The notes: generated by a model from the sequence alone, not told the origin. 34,060 bases of DNA from an uncultured Ruminococcus sp. (GCA_902798365.1 CADBWP010000016.1:1-34060); one strand, 5' to 3'; numbered from the stretch's first letter, positions 1 through 7,863 are shown. A program made the numbers and translations.

Positions 1-465
1 TCAATTTTGCTTGTTGTGCTTGTTGCGGCTGCGGTGCTCGCAGGCTGCGGCGGCTCTGACGGCGGCAGCGGCAAGGCGGTTGATCTTCCCGCTATCCTTA
101 CAAAATTCAACACAGACTACAGCCTTTCGCTTGAGGCTGTTGACACCGTAGAAAAGCTCAACCGCTACTACGAGATCGCGGTAGATGACGTTAAGCAGTT
201 TGCCGCAGAGAAGGACACATCCGACCCCAATGCTCCCGTCGAGCTGGTTCTGGTAGAGGCTGTTGACTCTGCCGCGGCTGACAGAGTTGAATCCGCTCTT
301 AAGGAGCGCTATAAATCCGTGCTCAGACAATACACCTCTTACACACCTGAAAAGGTCGAAATGGTCAAGGCGTGCGATGTAACAAAGGACGGCAACTTTG
401 TAAGCATGATCGTTTGCGACAACGCCCCGGACATGGTCAAGTATTTTAAGGAAAGCGTAAAATAA
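1..465 (+). CDS. DUF4358-type lipoprotein, 5' end cut by window edge
   Basis: The frame is open from the first base, so the true start lies upstream. The visible part begins inside a hydrophobic signal sequence that ends in a lipobox (LAGC, cysteine at visible residue 16), followed by a Gly/Ser linker. This predicts a lipoprotein anchored on the outer face of the membrane. The remaining 130 or so residues are soluble, with an alternating charged pattern and the segment SALKERYKSVLRQY. Together with the size, this matches the DUF4358 lipoproteins common in Clostridia, whose function is unknown. A strong terminator follows 20 bases after the stop, so this is the last gene of its transcript. The family assignment is by eye; lipoprotein status is well supported. 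Confidence 0.75.
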   Translation, partial: SILLVVLVAAAVLAGCGGSDGGSGKAVDLPAILTKFNTDYSLSLEAVDTVEKLNRYYEIAVDDVKQFAAEKDTSDPNAPVELVLVEAVDSAAADRVESALKERYKSVLRQYTSYTPEKVEMVKACDVTKDGNFVSMIVCDNAPDMVKYFKESVK

Positions 466-483
466 TTCTTTTTCAGAATAATT
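457..483 (+). repeat. 27-nt element shared with the tsf 3' end, copy 1
   Basis: This segment spans the last codon and stop codon of the lipoprotein gene and continues to just before its terminator. It matches 22341-22367, the end of tsf, at 25 of 27 positions; only the two central bases differ. Both copies contain the stop codon and sit 2-3 bases before a terminator hairpin. Each has an imperfect dyad (ATTCT/AGAAT). The role is unknown. Confidence 0.6.
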
Positions 484-485
484 AT

Positions 486-510
486 GGGCGAACTCGGTTC
501 GCCCGTTTTT
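486..510 (+). terminator. Intrinsic terminator after the lipoprotein gene
   Basis: A perfect 8-bp stem (GGGCGAAC/GTTCGCCC) with a 3-base loop is followed by GTTTTT. It separates the lipoprotein gene from pcrA, which begins 25 bases downstream. Confidence 0.85.
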
Positions 511-534
511 CTGTATTAGTGAGAGCGACAGATT

Positions 535-2769
535 ATGACACAAAACGACATCAAAGCCAATTTTTCGCACATGAACGAAAGGCAGCGCGAGGCGGTGTTT
601 GCCACCGAGGGACCGCTGCTTATACTGGCGGGCGCCGGCTCGGGCAAAACCACGGTGCTCGTCAACCGCATAGCATATATTTTGCAGTCGCAGCTGTGCA
701 GACCGTGGAACATCCTCGCCATAACCTTTACCAACAAGGCGGCGGGCGAGCTTAAGGAGCGCATAATGAACGCCGTGCCCGAGGGCGGCGGCGACATCTG
801 GGCTGCCACCTTCCACTCCACCTGCGCGCGCATACTGCGCCGCTACGGCGACAGAATAGGCTATTCGTCGCATTTTACCGTGTATGCCACAGACGACCAG
901 AAAAAGCTGTGCAAGGACATTTTAAAGCAGCTCGGGCTGGACGAAAAGCAGCTTCCCGTAAAGGCGGTGCTTTCGGAGATCTCAAAGGCGAAGGACAAAA
1001 TAATAACCCCTGCCGAGATGAAAAAGACTGCCGACTTCGACTACAGAAAAGCCTCTGTAGCCAAGGTGTATGAGGTTTATCAGACAAGGCTCAAAACGGC
1101 GGACGCCATGGACTTTGACGACCTGCTTTGCAAGACGGTGGAGCTTTTTGAGCAATGCCCCGACGTTTTGGAGTATTATCAAAATCAGTTCAAATACATA
1201 ATGGTTGACGAATACCAGGACACAAACCGCGTTCAGTACAGGTTCGTGTCTATGCTTGCACGCCGCTGGGGCAACATCTGCGTGGTGGGCGACGACGACC
1301 AGAGCATATACAGGTTCAGGGGAGCGACGATAGAAAACATTCTTTCCTTTGAAAAGCAGTTCAGCGGCGCAAAGATCATCCGCCTTGAGCAAAACTACCG
1401 CAGCACAAAGAATATCTTAAGCGCAGCCAACGGGGTGATCTCCAACAACACCGTGCGCAAGGGCAAAACCCTGTGGACGGAAAACCCCGAGGGCGAAAAA
1501 ATAGAGCTGCACACCTGCGAGGACGAGCGCGACGAGGCTATGTTTGTGGCAAAAACCATCATGGACGGCGTCGCGGGCGGAAGAAAATACTCCGACTTTG
1601 CCGTGCTGTACCGCACCAACGCGCAGTCAAACGCCGTTGAGCAGGCGTTGTCGCGCAGCGGAATACCGCACAGGATAATCGGCGGTCACCGCTTTTACGA
1701 CCGCGAGGAGATACGCGACATGGTGGCTTATCTTCAGGTGATAAACAATCCCCACGACGACGTTCGCCTCGGCAGGATAATCAACGTGCCCAAGCGCGGC
1801 ATCGGCGCACGCACCGTGGCGGTCGCCGCCGAGATAGCCGCAGGGCTGGGGGAGAGCATATATTCGGTGATAAAGGACGCCGGAAGCTATCCGCAGCTTT
1901 CGCGTTCCGCTTCAAAGCTAAAGGAGTTTATCGCGCTCATAGACGGGCTTATTGAAGCCGAGGACAGCGGCGATTATTCTCTTGCAGAATTATATAATCT
2001 GATTTTAGAGCACACGGGTTACGAAAGCTATCTTAAAAACGAAAAGGAAAACGCCGATGTGCGCATAGAGAACATCGAGGAGCTGTCCTCAAACATCATC
2101 AAGTTTGAGGAGGACTACGGCGAGGAGGCAGACCTGTCAGCCTTCCTCGAAGAGATCTCGCTGATGACCGACATCGACAACTACGACGCCGACGCCGACA
2201 CCTGCGTTATGATGACCCTGCACAGCGCAAAGGGACTTGAATTTCCCGTGGTTTTCATAACGGGCATGGAGGACGGGCTGTTTCCGTCCATAGCGTCCAT
2301 GATGAACCCCGACGAGATAAACGAGGAGCGCCGCCTTGCCTATGTGGGCATAACGCGCGCAAAACAGAAGCTGTACCTAACCAAGACCCGTTCGCGTATG
2401 CTGTTCGGCTCCACCACCTACAACAAAGAGAGCCGCTTTGTAAGAGAGATACCCGACGAGCTGCTCAACAAAACGGGGGAGGAGCGCAAAACCTCCTTTT
2501 CCGGCGGCTTCGGCGCAGCGGCAACCGTGGGTGTTCCCGCAACGGTATTCGGAAAGCCGTTTACAGGCAGGGTGAACGCCTATCAAAAGCCGGCGATAAA
2601 GTCGGGCGTCAGCTATAGCGTGGGCGATACGGTCATGCACAAGGTCTTTGGCAAGGGCATGATAATGTCGGCTGAAAAAATGGGCAGCGACACCCTTCTT
2701 GAGATAGCCTTTGACAAGGCGGGCACCAAAAAGCTGATGGCGAACTTCTGCAAGATGGAGAAGCTGTAG
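535..2769 (+). CDS. pcrA: ATP-dependent DNA helicase PcrA/UvrD
   Basis: This 744-residue protein is a superfamily 1A 3'-5' DNA helicase acting in nucleotide excision repair, replication restart and removal of stalled complexes. Visible motifs, in order, are the Q motif (NERQREAV, near 14-21), Walker A (GAGSGKTT, 33-40), motif II (DEYQD, 225-229), motif III (GDDDQSIYRFRG), motif IV (QNYRST), motif V (TLHSAKGLEFPVVF) and motif VI (YVGITRAK). The C-terminal 50 residues (VGDTVMHKVFGKGMI onward) match the Tudor-like tail that PcrA uses to contact RNA polymerase. Length is usual for PcrA. The chosen ATG lies 24 bases after a terminator and has no clear Shine-Dalgarno sequence or promoter, so how it is expressed is unclear. 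An internal ATG at residue 13 is a less likely start. Confidence 0.96.
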   Translation: MTQNDIKANFSHMNERQREAVFATEGPLLILAGAGSGKTTVLVNRIAYILQSQLCRPWNILAITFTNKAAGELKERIMNAVPEGGGDIWAATFHSTCARILRRYGDRIGYSSHFTVYATDDQKKLCKDILKQLGLDEKQLPVKAVLSEISKAKDKIITPAEMKKTADFDYRKASVAKVYEVYQTRLKTADAMDFDDLLCKTVELFEQCPDVLEYYQNQFKYIMVDEYQDTNRVQYRFVSMLARRWGNICVVGDDDQSIYRFRGATIENILSFEKQFSGAKIIRLEQNYRSTKNILSAANGVISNNTVRKGKTLWTENPEGEKIELHTCEDERDEAMFVAKTIMDGVAGGRKYSDFAVLYRTNAQSNAVEQALSRSGIPHRIIGGHRFYDREEIRDMVAYLQVINNPHDDVRLGRIINVPKRGIGARTVAVAAEIAAGLGESIYSVIKDAGSYPQLSRSASKLKEFIALIDGLIEAEDSGDYSLAELYNLILEHTGYESYLKNEKENADVRIENIEELSSNIIKFEEDYGEEADLSAFLEEISLMTDIDNYDADADTCVMMTLHSAKGLEFPVVFITGMEDGLFPSIASMMNPDEINEERRLAYVGITRAKQKLYLTKTRSRMLFGSTTYNKESRFVREIPDELLNKTGEERKTSFSGGFGAAATVGVPATVFGKPFTGRVNAYQKPAIKSGVSYSVGDTVMHKVFGKGMIMSAEKMGSDTLLEIAFDKAGTKKLMANFCKMEKL

Positions 2770-2809
2770 CCCGCAAAACCCATTTCATTTCACTATCGAG
2801 GCGATTATT

Positions 2810-4009
2810 TTGTTAAGACCCTTAAACATCATCCTCAGCGGCGCGCTCGCGGCGGTAATGCTGCTTTCGGGCTGCGGCGCGGAAGAGAGCGCACAGGCTC
2901 AGACAACGGCGCCCGCGACCGAGGCGCTCACAGAAGCGCCCACGGAGGATCCGTTTTCAAATCTTGCCACCGCCGATTCGGTAATCGACGAAAGCAAGCT
3001 CAAATACGATTATCTCGCAATAAAGCAAAGCGTTGCCGAAATCGAAGCCGCGCTGAACGGTATTATTGAAAAGCGCCGTTTTAAGGGCGTGGTCTATTCA
3101 AAGCTGGGCAACGATTTTGAGTATCTTAACGCCTGCGGCTTTGCCGACGAGAGCGCACACCTTAAAAACTCAGCCAACACCTGCTTTTACACGGGCTCGG
3201 TAACAAAGCAGATCACCGCCGCCGCCGTGCTCAGGCTTGCCGAGCAAAAAAAGCTTGCGCTCACCGACCCCATTTCAAAATATTTTCCCGACTGCGCCTA
3301 TGCCGGCAAGGTCACCGTAAAAATGCTTTTGACCATGACCTCGGGCATACCGAATTACGTTGACCGCGACAGAATAAAAGCCCTTGCACCCGGTCTGGCG
3401 GAGAAGATAAGCAGCAATAATTCTTATGAAGAAAATAAGCAGGCTGTTCTCGGCTGGATCCTTTCACAGGCTCCGCGCTTTGAGGCAGGCACGCAGTTCG
3501 GCTATTCCGACAGCGACTACTGGCTTTTGGGCGAGGTCATCTCGCAGGCGAGCGGCAAAAGCTACGAGGACTATGTCAGAACAGAGCTTCTCGAGCCGCT
3601 GGGCATGACCAAGTCGGGCTTTGCCATGACCGACGCGCTCGCGCGGCAATACAACGGCGACAGTCACAGCCGACCGCTGCTTTACGGCGGAGTGGGGTAC
3701 TCGTCGCTCGGCTTCATATCCAATATAACGGATCTTTTGCGCTGGACCGACGGCCTTACGGACTTTAAGGTGATAAGCGAGACGTCGTTCGGCGAGATGA
3801 TAACCGACTATGGCAACGGCTTCGGCTACGGCGTTTGGGTCAACGGCGACCGCGTGTCAAGCATAGGTAGTGTTGACGCCTACAGCGCAAAGCTCAGCTA
3901 TAGCACGGACAAAAGCCGGGTTTTCGCCGCGTTTTCAAACTATGACGAGTGTGATCCCAACTTTATCCACAGGCTGTACCTCAATTATCTGTCAATATTC
4001 AGGAACTAA
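2810..4009 (+). CDS. Serine hydrolase lipoprotein, class C beta-lactamase / DD-peptidase fold
   Basis: This 399-residue protein starts at TTG, giving a hydrophobic leader and lipobox (LSGC, Cys near 22), then a Thr/Ala/Glu linker, so it should be a surface lipoprotein. The catalytic domain has SVTK (S130-K133), the serine nucleophile and lysine of the SxxK motif; YSD (232-234) in place of the usual YxN; and the GGVGYSSLGFISNITDLLRW segment typical of penicillin-binding protein 4*/EstB-like enzymes. The third motif (HxG/KTG) is not clear: the equivalent region reads SSIGS. This could be a DD-carboxypeptidase, D-amino-acid amidase or esterase acting on cell-wall peptides; antibiotic hydrolysis is not implied. 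It lies 40 bases after pcrA with no promoter seen between them. Confidence 0.85.
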   Translation: MLRPLNIILSGALAAVMLLSGCGAEESAQAQTTAPATEALTEAPTEDPFSNLATADSVIDESKLKYDYLAIKQSVAEIEAALNGIIEKRRFKGVVYSKLGNDFEYLNACGFADESAHLKNSANTCFYTGSVTKQITAAAVLRLAEQKKLALTDPISKYFPDCAYAGKVTVKMLLTMTSGIPNYVDRDRIKALAPGLAEKISSNNSYEENKQAVLGWILSQAPRFEAGTQFGYSDSDYWLLGEVISQASGKSYEDYVRTELLEPLGMTKSGFAMTDALARQYNGDSHSRPLLYGGVGYSSLGFISNITDLLRWTDGLTDFKVISETSFGEMITDYGNGFGYGVWVNGDRVSSIGSVDAYSAKLSYSTDKSRVFAAFSNYDECDPNFIHRLYLNYLSIFRN

Positions 4010-4016
4010 ATAATCA

Positions 4017-4073
4017 AACCTCCATACAATGATAGTGTTACAGTTCGCTGTAAATACTACTTATATGGAGGTT
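4017..4073 (+). promoter_or_regulatory. Hairpin that sequesters the Shine-Dalgarno of the next gene (possible terminator or RNA switch)
   Basis: Starting 8 bases after the stop of the hydrolase gene, AACCTCCATA (4017-4026) pairs perfectly with TATGGAGGTT (4064-4073). The right arm contains the GGAGG ribosome-binding site of the next gene, whose ATG is at 4080. Inside is a second perfect stem, TTACAG/CTGTAA (4038-4043/4048-4053), closed by a UUCG tetraloop and extended by AGT/ACT. GTTTTT follows the outer stem, so the same hairpin could terminate transcription from upstream. Whether it acts as a terminator, RNA thermometer or ligand switch is inference. Confidence 0.65.
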
Positions 4074-4079
4074 GTTTTT

Positions 4080-4922
4080 ATGTCGGAAGTACCCTTTGAC
4101 GCGGAGCAGGAAAAAACCGAAGCTGCCGCCGTCGGCGACGATTTTGACTTTGACCCTGTTTGCATGGACGTGGCGCGCATTTATGACAGCTGCGGCGCCA
4201 AGGACTGTTTAAGAAACCTCAATGTGTTTTTCACTCAGGAGAATCAGGAGCTTATAGACGCCGCCACCTCGGTTAGGATAACGCGGGTCAGCGCCCTTAC
4301 CGCAAATGTTGACGTCGATGCCGTGGCGTTCAGGCGCGGCTATTACTCGGTTGACGAGACCTTCTATCTGCTGTGCTGCTGCGAGGTGTATGCCGGAGGC
4401 GCGGCGGCGCCCGCAAACGTCACGGGCTTGGCAGTCAGCACCAAGCGAGCCGTGCTTTACGGCGGCGACGGCTGTGTGAAGCGCTTTTCAAGCGACTCGG
4501 CTGCTCCCATAGACAGCTCCGAGCTCAACTGCTGCGGCTTTGCCGGCACAATGCCTACCGCCACGGTGCAGGTATCGAGCCCCATGGCTCTTGCGGCGGA
4601 GCTTCAACCCGTTACCGGCGCCGTCATAGTGCCGTTTGTACCTGCCGAGGTGGAGCAGCTGTTCGGCGGCGAATTCACCGCTCCCACGGCTCAGCAGGTG
4701 GTAACTACCATAGGAATGTTCACCATAACCCAGCTTACGCGCGATGTTCAGCTTACGGCGCCCGTTTATGACTTCTGCATGCCGCGCAAGGAGTGCGACG
4801 ACCGAGCCGAGGATCCCTGCGAAACGTTCAGCCGCATAGAGTTTCCGTCCGAGGCGTTCTTTCCGCCCGCGGCGGAAGGCGGCACGGGAAGCGACAAGCC
4901 GTTTGACTGCCGCTGCTCGTGA
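4080..4922 (+). CDS. Conserved clostridial-type protein of unknown function, cysteine-containing
   Basis: This 280-residue protein was not recognised as a named family. The ATG at 4080 is chosen because GGAGG lies 8 bases before it; an upstream TTG extension to 4029 would run through the hairpin. There is no signal peptide or membrane segment. The N-terminus is acidic, followed by a conserved-looking block with paired cysteines (VCMDVARIYDSCGAKDC, near 28-48) and a CCC triplet within YLLCCCEVYAG. The middle is a beta-rich Ala/Val/Thr stretch, and the protein ends in DCRCS. Similar VYDSC..RDCLE-type proteins are familiar from spore-forming Clostridia, and a spore-coat or assembly role is possible but only inferred. 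A strong terminator follows 18 bases downstream. Confidence 0.7.
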   Translation: MSEVPFDAEQEKTEAAAVGDDFDFDPVCMDVARIYDSCGAKDCLRNLNVFFTQENQELIDAATSVRITRVSALTANVDVDAVAFRRGYYSVDETFYLLCCCEVYAGGAAAPANVTGLAVSTKRAVLYGGDGCVKRFSSDSAAPIDSSELNCCGFAGTMPTATVQVSSPMALAAELQPVTGAVIVPFVPAEVEQLFGGEFTAPTAQQVVTTIGMFTITQLTRDVQLTAPVYDFCMPRKECDDRAEDPCETFSRIEFPSEAFFPPAAEGGTGSDKPFDCRCS

Positions 4923-4940
4923 ATGAATAAAAAACAAAAG

Positions 4941-4987
4941 AGGTCGGAGAGGACACGTTCCGCGTCGTCCCTCCGACCTTTTATTTT
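4941..4987 (+). terminator. Bidirectional intrinsic terminator
   Basis: AGGTCGGAG (4941-4949) pairs with CTCCGACCT (4971-4979), with a further inner GGAC/GTCC stem. TTTTATTTT follows on the + side, and an A-rich tract precedes it, giving a U-rich tail for transcripts from the - strand HAD gene. It separates two convergent genes. Confidence 0.9.
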
Positions 4988-5096
4988 AAGGCAACACCGC
5001 ACAATTCAAGGCGCACGGCTTGCTTGAATATTGTTCCGTCAGCTTGCCCAAAAAATCTCGGCAAGGCGACAGCCTTACCTCGCGGTATTGCCTTAA
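4986..5096. mobile_element. MITE-like palindromic repeat, 111 bp
   Basis: The element has terminal inverted repeats: TTAAGGCAACACCGC at 4986-5000, and the reverse complement TTAAGGCAATACCGC at 5082-5096, one mismatch in 15. Similarity between the arms continues inward (AAGGC, then CGnCTTGC), so it could fold into an imperfect long hairpin. It encodes nothing. TTAA at each tip may reflect the target site. The right tip provides the TAA stop codon of the HAD phosphatase gene on the - strand. No second copy was found in this window, so mobility is inferred from structure only. Confidence 0.6.
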
Positions 5097-5659
5097 TCCA
5101 AAAACCTGTAAGGCTTTATTTTTTCGCCTTTTACGATAAACGCCTTTTCTGCAAGCCTCGCCATGGGCTCGTCGCTGCGGCTGTCGGTGTAAAACTCCTC
5201 TATCGGCGCGTCGGCAAACTGCTCGTGAAAGCGGCGCACCTTTTCCTCGCCGTGGCAGTTGGTTCCGGTGTATCTGCCGCTTTGGGGGCTTACCTCGGAG
5301 GCTATCAAATGAACCACTCCCAGCGAGTCGCACACGGGCTCAAGCAAAAAACGGGGCGACGCCGAAATAATAACGTCGTCGGGGCGGCGCCGGCTCATAT
5401 AAAACCGCTTAATATTGCTCTTGTGAGCCTTCCAAAAGTCCGCAACGTCCTTTTCGGTGTCGCAAAAACGCAAAAAGCGGAACATGACCTCTTTAAAATC
5501 GGTTTTTGTGCCGCGCTTCAGCAGATAAAATTTGCAAAATGCGCCGAGCAGCGAGGGCGCAAGCTTAAAAATCTTTTTGTGCCTTCTCAGGGCAAAAAGG
5601 TAAAAATCGGCGGTGGAGTCTCCGTCGTATATGGTTTTGTCAAAATCATAGACATTCAT
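5093..5659 (-). CDS. HAD-superfamily phosphatase, subfamily IB-like
   Basis: This 188-residue cytosolic protein carries all four haloacid dehalogenase motifs. Motif I is DFDKT (nucleophile D5, general acid D7), motif II is SAS (serine near 99), motif III is the lysine in GEEKVRRF (K140), and motif IV is TDSRSD (D159 and D163). The helical cap sits between motifs I and II, as in phosphoserine phosphatase-like IB enzymes. The substrate cannot be told from sequence. The start at 5659 is preceded by a clear GGGAGGA Shine-Dalgarno sequence on the - strand. The C-terminus (KPYRFLD) ends exactly at the tip of the palindromic repeat, so the original tail may have been altered by insertion. Confidence 0.88.
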   Translation of the reverse strand: MNVYDFDKTIYDGDSTADFYLFALRRHKKIFKLAPSLLGAFCKFYLLKRGTKTDFKEVMFRFLRFCDTEKDVADFWKAHKSNIKRFYMSRRRPDDVIISASPRFLLEPVCDSLGVVHLIASEVSPQSGRYTGTNCHGEEKVRRFHEQFADAPIEEFYTDSRSDEPMARLAEKAFIVKGEKIKPYRFLD

Positions 5660-5748
5660 GCCAATTCCTCCCGTAGCTTATGCGTTACCGTATATGTTAT
5701 CATAATTAGTCAAAAAAATAATTCGGAATAAGAAAAAGCGTCAAACTA

Positions 5749-5777
5749 TTGCGTTAACCCGCAAAATATTGTATAAT
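5749..5777 (+). promoter_or_regulatory. Sigma-A type promoter for the DUF5685 operon
   Basis: TTGCGT (5749-5754) and TATAAT (5772-5777) are separated by 17 bases. It lies 31 bases before the chosen GTG start. This rules out the longer reading frame from 5769, whose first codons overlap the -10 box. Confidence 0.75.
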
Positions 5778-5807
5778 GTAGTGAATATGGTTATAAGGGG
5801 TAGTCTT

Positions 5808-6674
5808 GTGTTCGGGTATTTGCAGGTTCAAAAAAGCGAGCTGCTTGTTCGTGAATATGAGGCGTACAAGGCGGTTTATTGCAGCCTGTGCCGCCAAATG
5901 GGCAGGGATTATTCCCTTTTGAGCCGTTTTTCGCTGAGCTACGACTGCACCTTTTACGCAATGCTGCTAATGTCGCTTTCGCGCGGCTGCAAGGGCTTTG
6001 AGGACGGCAGATGCCGTTTTAATCCGCTCAAAAAATGCAAGTACGCCACAGACGAGGCGGACTGCCTTGCAAGGGCTGCGGCGTTTTCGGTCATCTCGGC
6101 ATATTACAAGCTCAGCGACGATATAAGCGACGAAAAATTCTTTAAAAGAATATTAGCCCGACTGCTCAGACCGTTTTTCGGGCGCTGGCGCAAAAAGGCG
6201 GCGGCGCGTTACCCGAGGCTTGACCAAGCCGTGGCTGAAATGATGACCATGCAGGCGGAGGCGGAGCAAAAGGACGGCGTTTCGCTTGACGAAGCCGCTC
6301 ACCCCACCGCACACATGACGGGCACGGTGTTTTCGCTTGACACCGACGACGAAATGCTGCGGCGCGTGCTGTATGAGTTCGGCTACCACATCGGCAGGTG
6401 GATATATCTTATCGACGCCGCCGACGACCTTGAAAAGGACGCCGAGCGCGGCGGCTTCAACCCGTTTAAGGATATCGACGCGGACAGGCTTGTGCAATAT
6501 GAAACAGAGGTGCTCAACCAGTCGCTTGCCCGCGCTTATGAGGCGTATAATCTGCTTACGCTTATAGATTTTAAGGGGATTCTCGACAACATGCTGCTGT
6601 ACGGTTTTCCCGCAAAGCAAAACCAGGTAATAAACAAAGACCCGGAGGAAAAAGATGAACAAAAATCCATATGA
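5808..6674 (+). CDS. DUF5685 family protein
   Basis: This 288-residue, largely helical protein begins at GTG 5808, behind AAGGGG and giving the family-like N-terminus VFGYLQV. Conserved features are YCSLCRQMG (C25, C28), an [10 protein letters not shown] segment, and a cluster of cysteines in [17 protein letters not shown] suggesting a metal site. Two aspartate-rich motifs stand out: DDISD (104-108) and [14 protein letters not shown] (203-216). Their form recalls the two Mg-diphosphate-binding motifs of squalene/phytoene synthases. Function is not established for the family. The stop overlaps the start of the J-domain gene by 20 bases, indicating translational coupling. Confidence 0.82.
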   Translation: MFGYLQVQKSELLVREYEAYKAVYCSLCRQMGRDYSLLSRFSLSYDCTFYAMLLMSLSRGCKGFEDGRCRFNPLKKCKYATDEADCLARAAAFSVISAYYKLSDDISDEKFFKRILARLLRPFFGRWRKKAAARYPRLDQAVAEMMTMQAEAEQKDGVSLDEAAHPTAHMTGTVFSLDTDDEMLRRVLYEFGYHIGRWIYLIDAADDLEKDAERGGFNPFKDIDADRLVQYETEVLNQSLARAYEAYNLLTLIDFKGILDNMLLYGFPAKQNQVINKDPEEKDEQKSI

Positions 6675-7269
6675 AGTTTTGGGCGTTTCGCCCAACGCCA
6701 CCGACGAAGAGATCAAAAATGCATACCGCGAGCTTGTTAAAAAGTATCATCCCGACAACTACGCCAACAGTCCGCTCGCCGACGTTGCCGAGGAAAAAAT
6801 GAAGGAAGTAAACGAGGCATACGACGAGATCAAAAAGATGCGCAAGGGCGGCGCTCAAGGCGCGGGCGGCTCCTCATACTCCTACAACAACGCGTCAAGC
6901 TCACAGTTTTACAGCGTGCGCGTGTATATCCAGCGCAATATGATCACCGAGGCGGAGCAGGTGCTCGACACAACCCCCGAGGGCAACCGCACCGCAGAAT
7001 GGCATTATCTTAAGGGCATGTGCGCGTTCCGCAAGGGCTGGAGCGATCAGGCGAACACATATTTTCAAACCGCCTGCAACATGGATCCCAACAATCCCGA
7101 ATACCGCGCGGCGCTCAACAACATGAACGGACAGCGCGCCTACAACTACGGCGGCTACAACACCTCAGGCAACATGGGCACAAACGGCATGGGCTGCTCC
7201 TGCTGCGACGTGTGTGCCGGAATGATGTGCGCAGACTGCCTGTGCAGCTGCTGCCGCTCGGGCTGCTGA
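6655..7269 (+). CDS. J-domain (DnaJ-like) protein with cysteine-rich tail
   Basis: This 204-residue protein has an N-terminal J domain (about 4-60) with the HPD signature at 32-34, which stimulates the ATPase of an Hsp70 partner. A Gly/Ser linker follows, then a TPR-like helical region (about 90-150, including [22 protein letters not shown]). The last 26 residues hold ten cysteines in CC, CxC and CxxC patterns (GCSCCDVC through CCRSGC), plausibly binding zinc or another metal. It lacks the G/F region, canonical zinc fingers and C-terminal domains of DnaJ itself, so it is a specialised co-chaperone. GGAGG precedes the ATG. It overlaps the DUF5685 gene and is followed one base later by a membrane-protein gene. 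Confidence 0.88.
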   Translation: MNKNPYEVLGVSPNATDEEIKNAYRELVKKYHPDNYANSPLADVAEEKMKEVNEAYDEIKKMRKGGAQGAGGSSYSYNNASSSQFYSVRVYIQRNMITEAEQVLDTTPEGNRTAEWHYLKGMCAFRKGWSDQANTYFQTACNMDPNNPEYRAALNNMNGQRAYNYGGYNTSGNMGTNGMGCSCCDVCAGMMCADCLCSCCRSGC

Positions 7270-7270
7270 T

Positions 7271-7822
7271 ATGAAGCAGACCAAGACAAGACCTGCCGTA
7301 AAGCTCGCCTTTTGCGCGGTTCTCGCCGCGCTTGAAACGGCGCTTATGATGATTGCGTCGTTTGTTCCCGTGGGCACCTACGCCGTGCCCTGCTTTGCAG
7401 GAGCCTTTACCGTGGCGGCTGTCATAGAATACGGCGCCAAATGGGCGGCGGGAGTTTATTTTGTAAGCGGAGCGCTTTCGATGTTTCTCTGCGCGGACAA
7501 AGAGGCAGCGCTGCTGTTTGCCCTGCTGTTCGGCTACTATCCCATCATCAAAAATGTGATAGAAAGCAAGCTTAAGGGTAAGGCGCTGCAGTACGCCGTC
7601 AAGTTTGTCCTGTTCAACGCCGCGGCGGTGGGCTCGTTCTTCATCTCGGTAAATCTTCTGGCGATCCCTGCCGAGGAGTTCTCCGTGGGCGGCGTGTATG
7701 TGCCGTACCTGTTTTTGGCGGCGGGAAACGTGTTCTTCCTGCTTTACGACATCATGCTCACGCGTTTTGTGGTGCTGTATGCCGTGAGGATACGCAAGGC
7801 GATCTTTTCCAAGCTCCGCTGA
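7271..7822 (+). CDS. Multi-pass membrane protein, possibly ECF-type S-component-like
   Basis: This 183-residue protein has about five hydrophobic segments and a short basic start (MKQTKTRPAVK). The general look (small, Ala-rich, AFCAVLAALETALMMIA as first helix, a re-entrant-like PCFAGAF) resembles substrate-binding S components of energy-coupling-factor transporters. No ligand-specific motif is recognised, and this is a weak inference. ATG 7271 lies one base after the J-domain gene's stop, so the two are almost certainly one operon. No terminator was seen after it. Confidence 0.6.
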   Translation: MKQTKTRPAVKLAFCAVLAALETALMMIASFVPVGTYAVPCFAGAFTVAAVIEYGAKWAAGVYFVSGALSMFLCADKEAALLFALLFGYYPIIKNVIESKLKGKALQYAVKFVLFNAAAVGSFFISVNLLAIPAEEFSVGGVYVPYLFLAAGNVFFLLYDIMLTRFVVLYAVRIRKAIFSKLR

Positions 7823-7834
7823 CAGCATTTTCCA

Positions 7835-7863
7835 TTGCTTTCGGTTTAAAAAAGTATTATCAT
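7835..7863 (+). promoter_or_regulatory. Possible promoter for the lysozyme gene
   Basis: TTGCTT (7835-7840) and TATCAT (7858-7863) are 17 bases apart, about 50 bases before the ATG. The -35 box is poor, so this is a suggestion only. The gap 7823-7913 holds nothing else recognisable apart from the AAGGAAGG ribosome-binding site. Confidence 0.35.

Noticed and set aside
1..873. 290-residue open frame on the - strand
   Set aside because: It is antisense to the lipoprotein gene and pcrA, both clear by motif, and has no recognisable domain or ribosome-binding site.
2810..4009. Antibiotic-resistance beta-lactamase
   Set aside because: The lipoprotein form, YSD in place of YxN and missing KTG/HxG fit DD-peptidase/esterase relatives better than a true class C enzyme.
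5769..5807. Earlier ATG start for the DUF5685 gene
   Set aside because: The codons overlap the -10 box of a good promoter, so they would not be fully transcribed.
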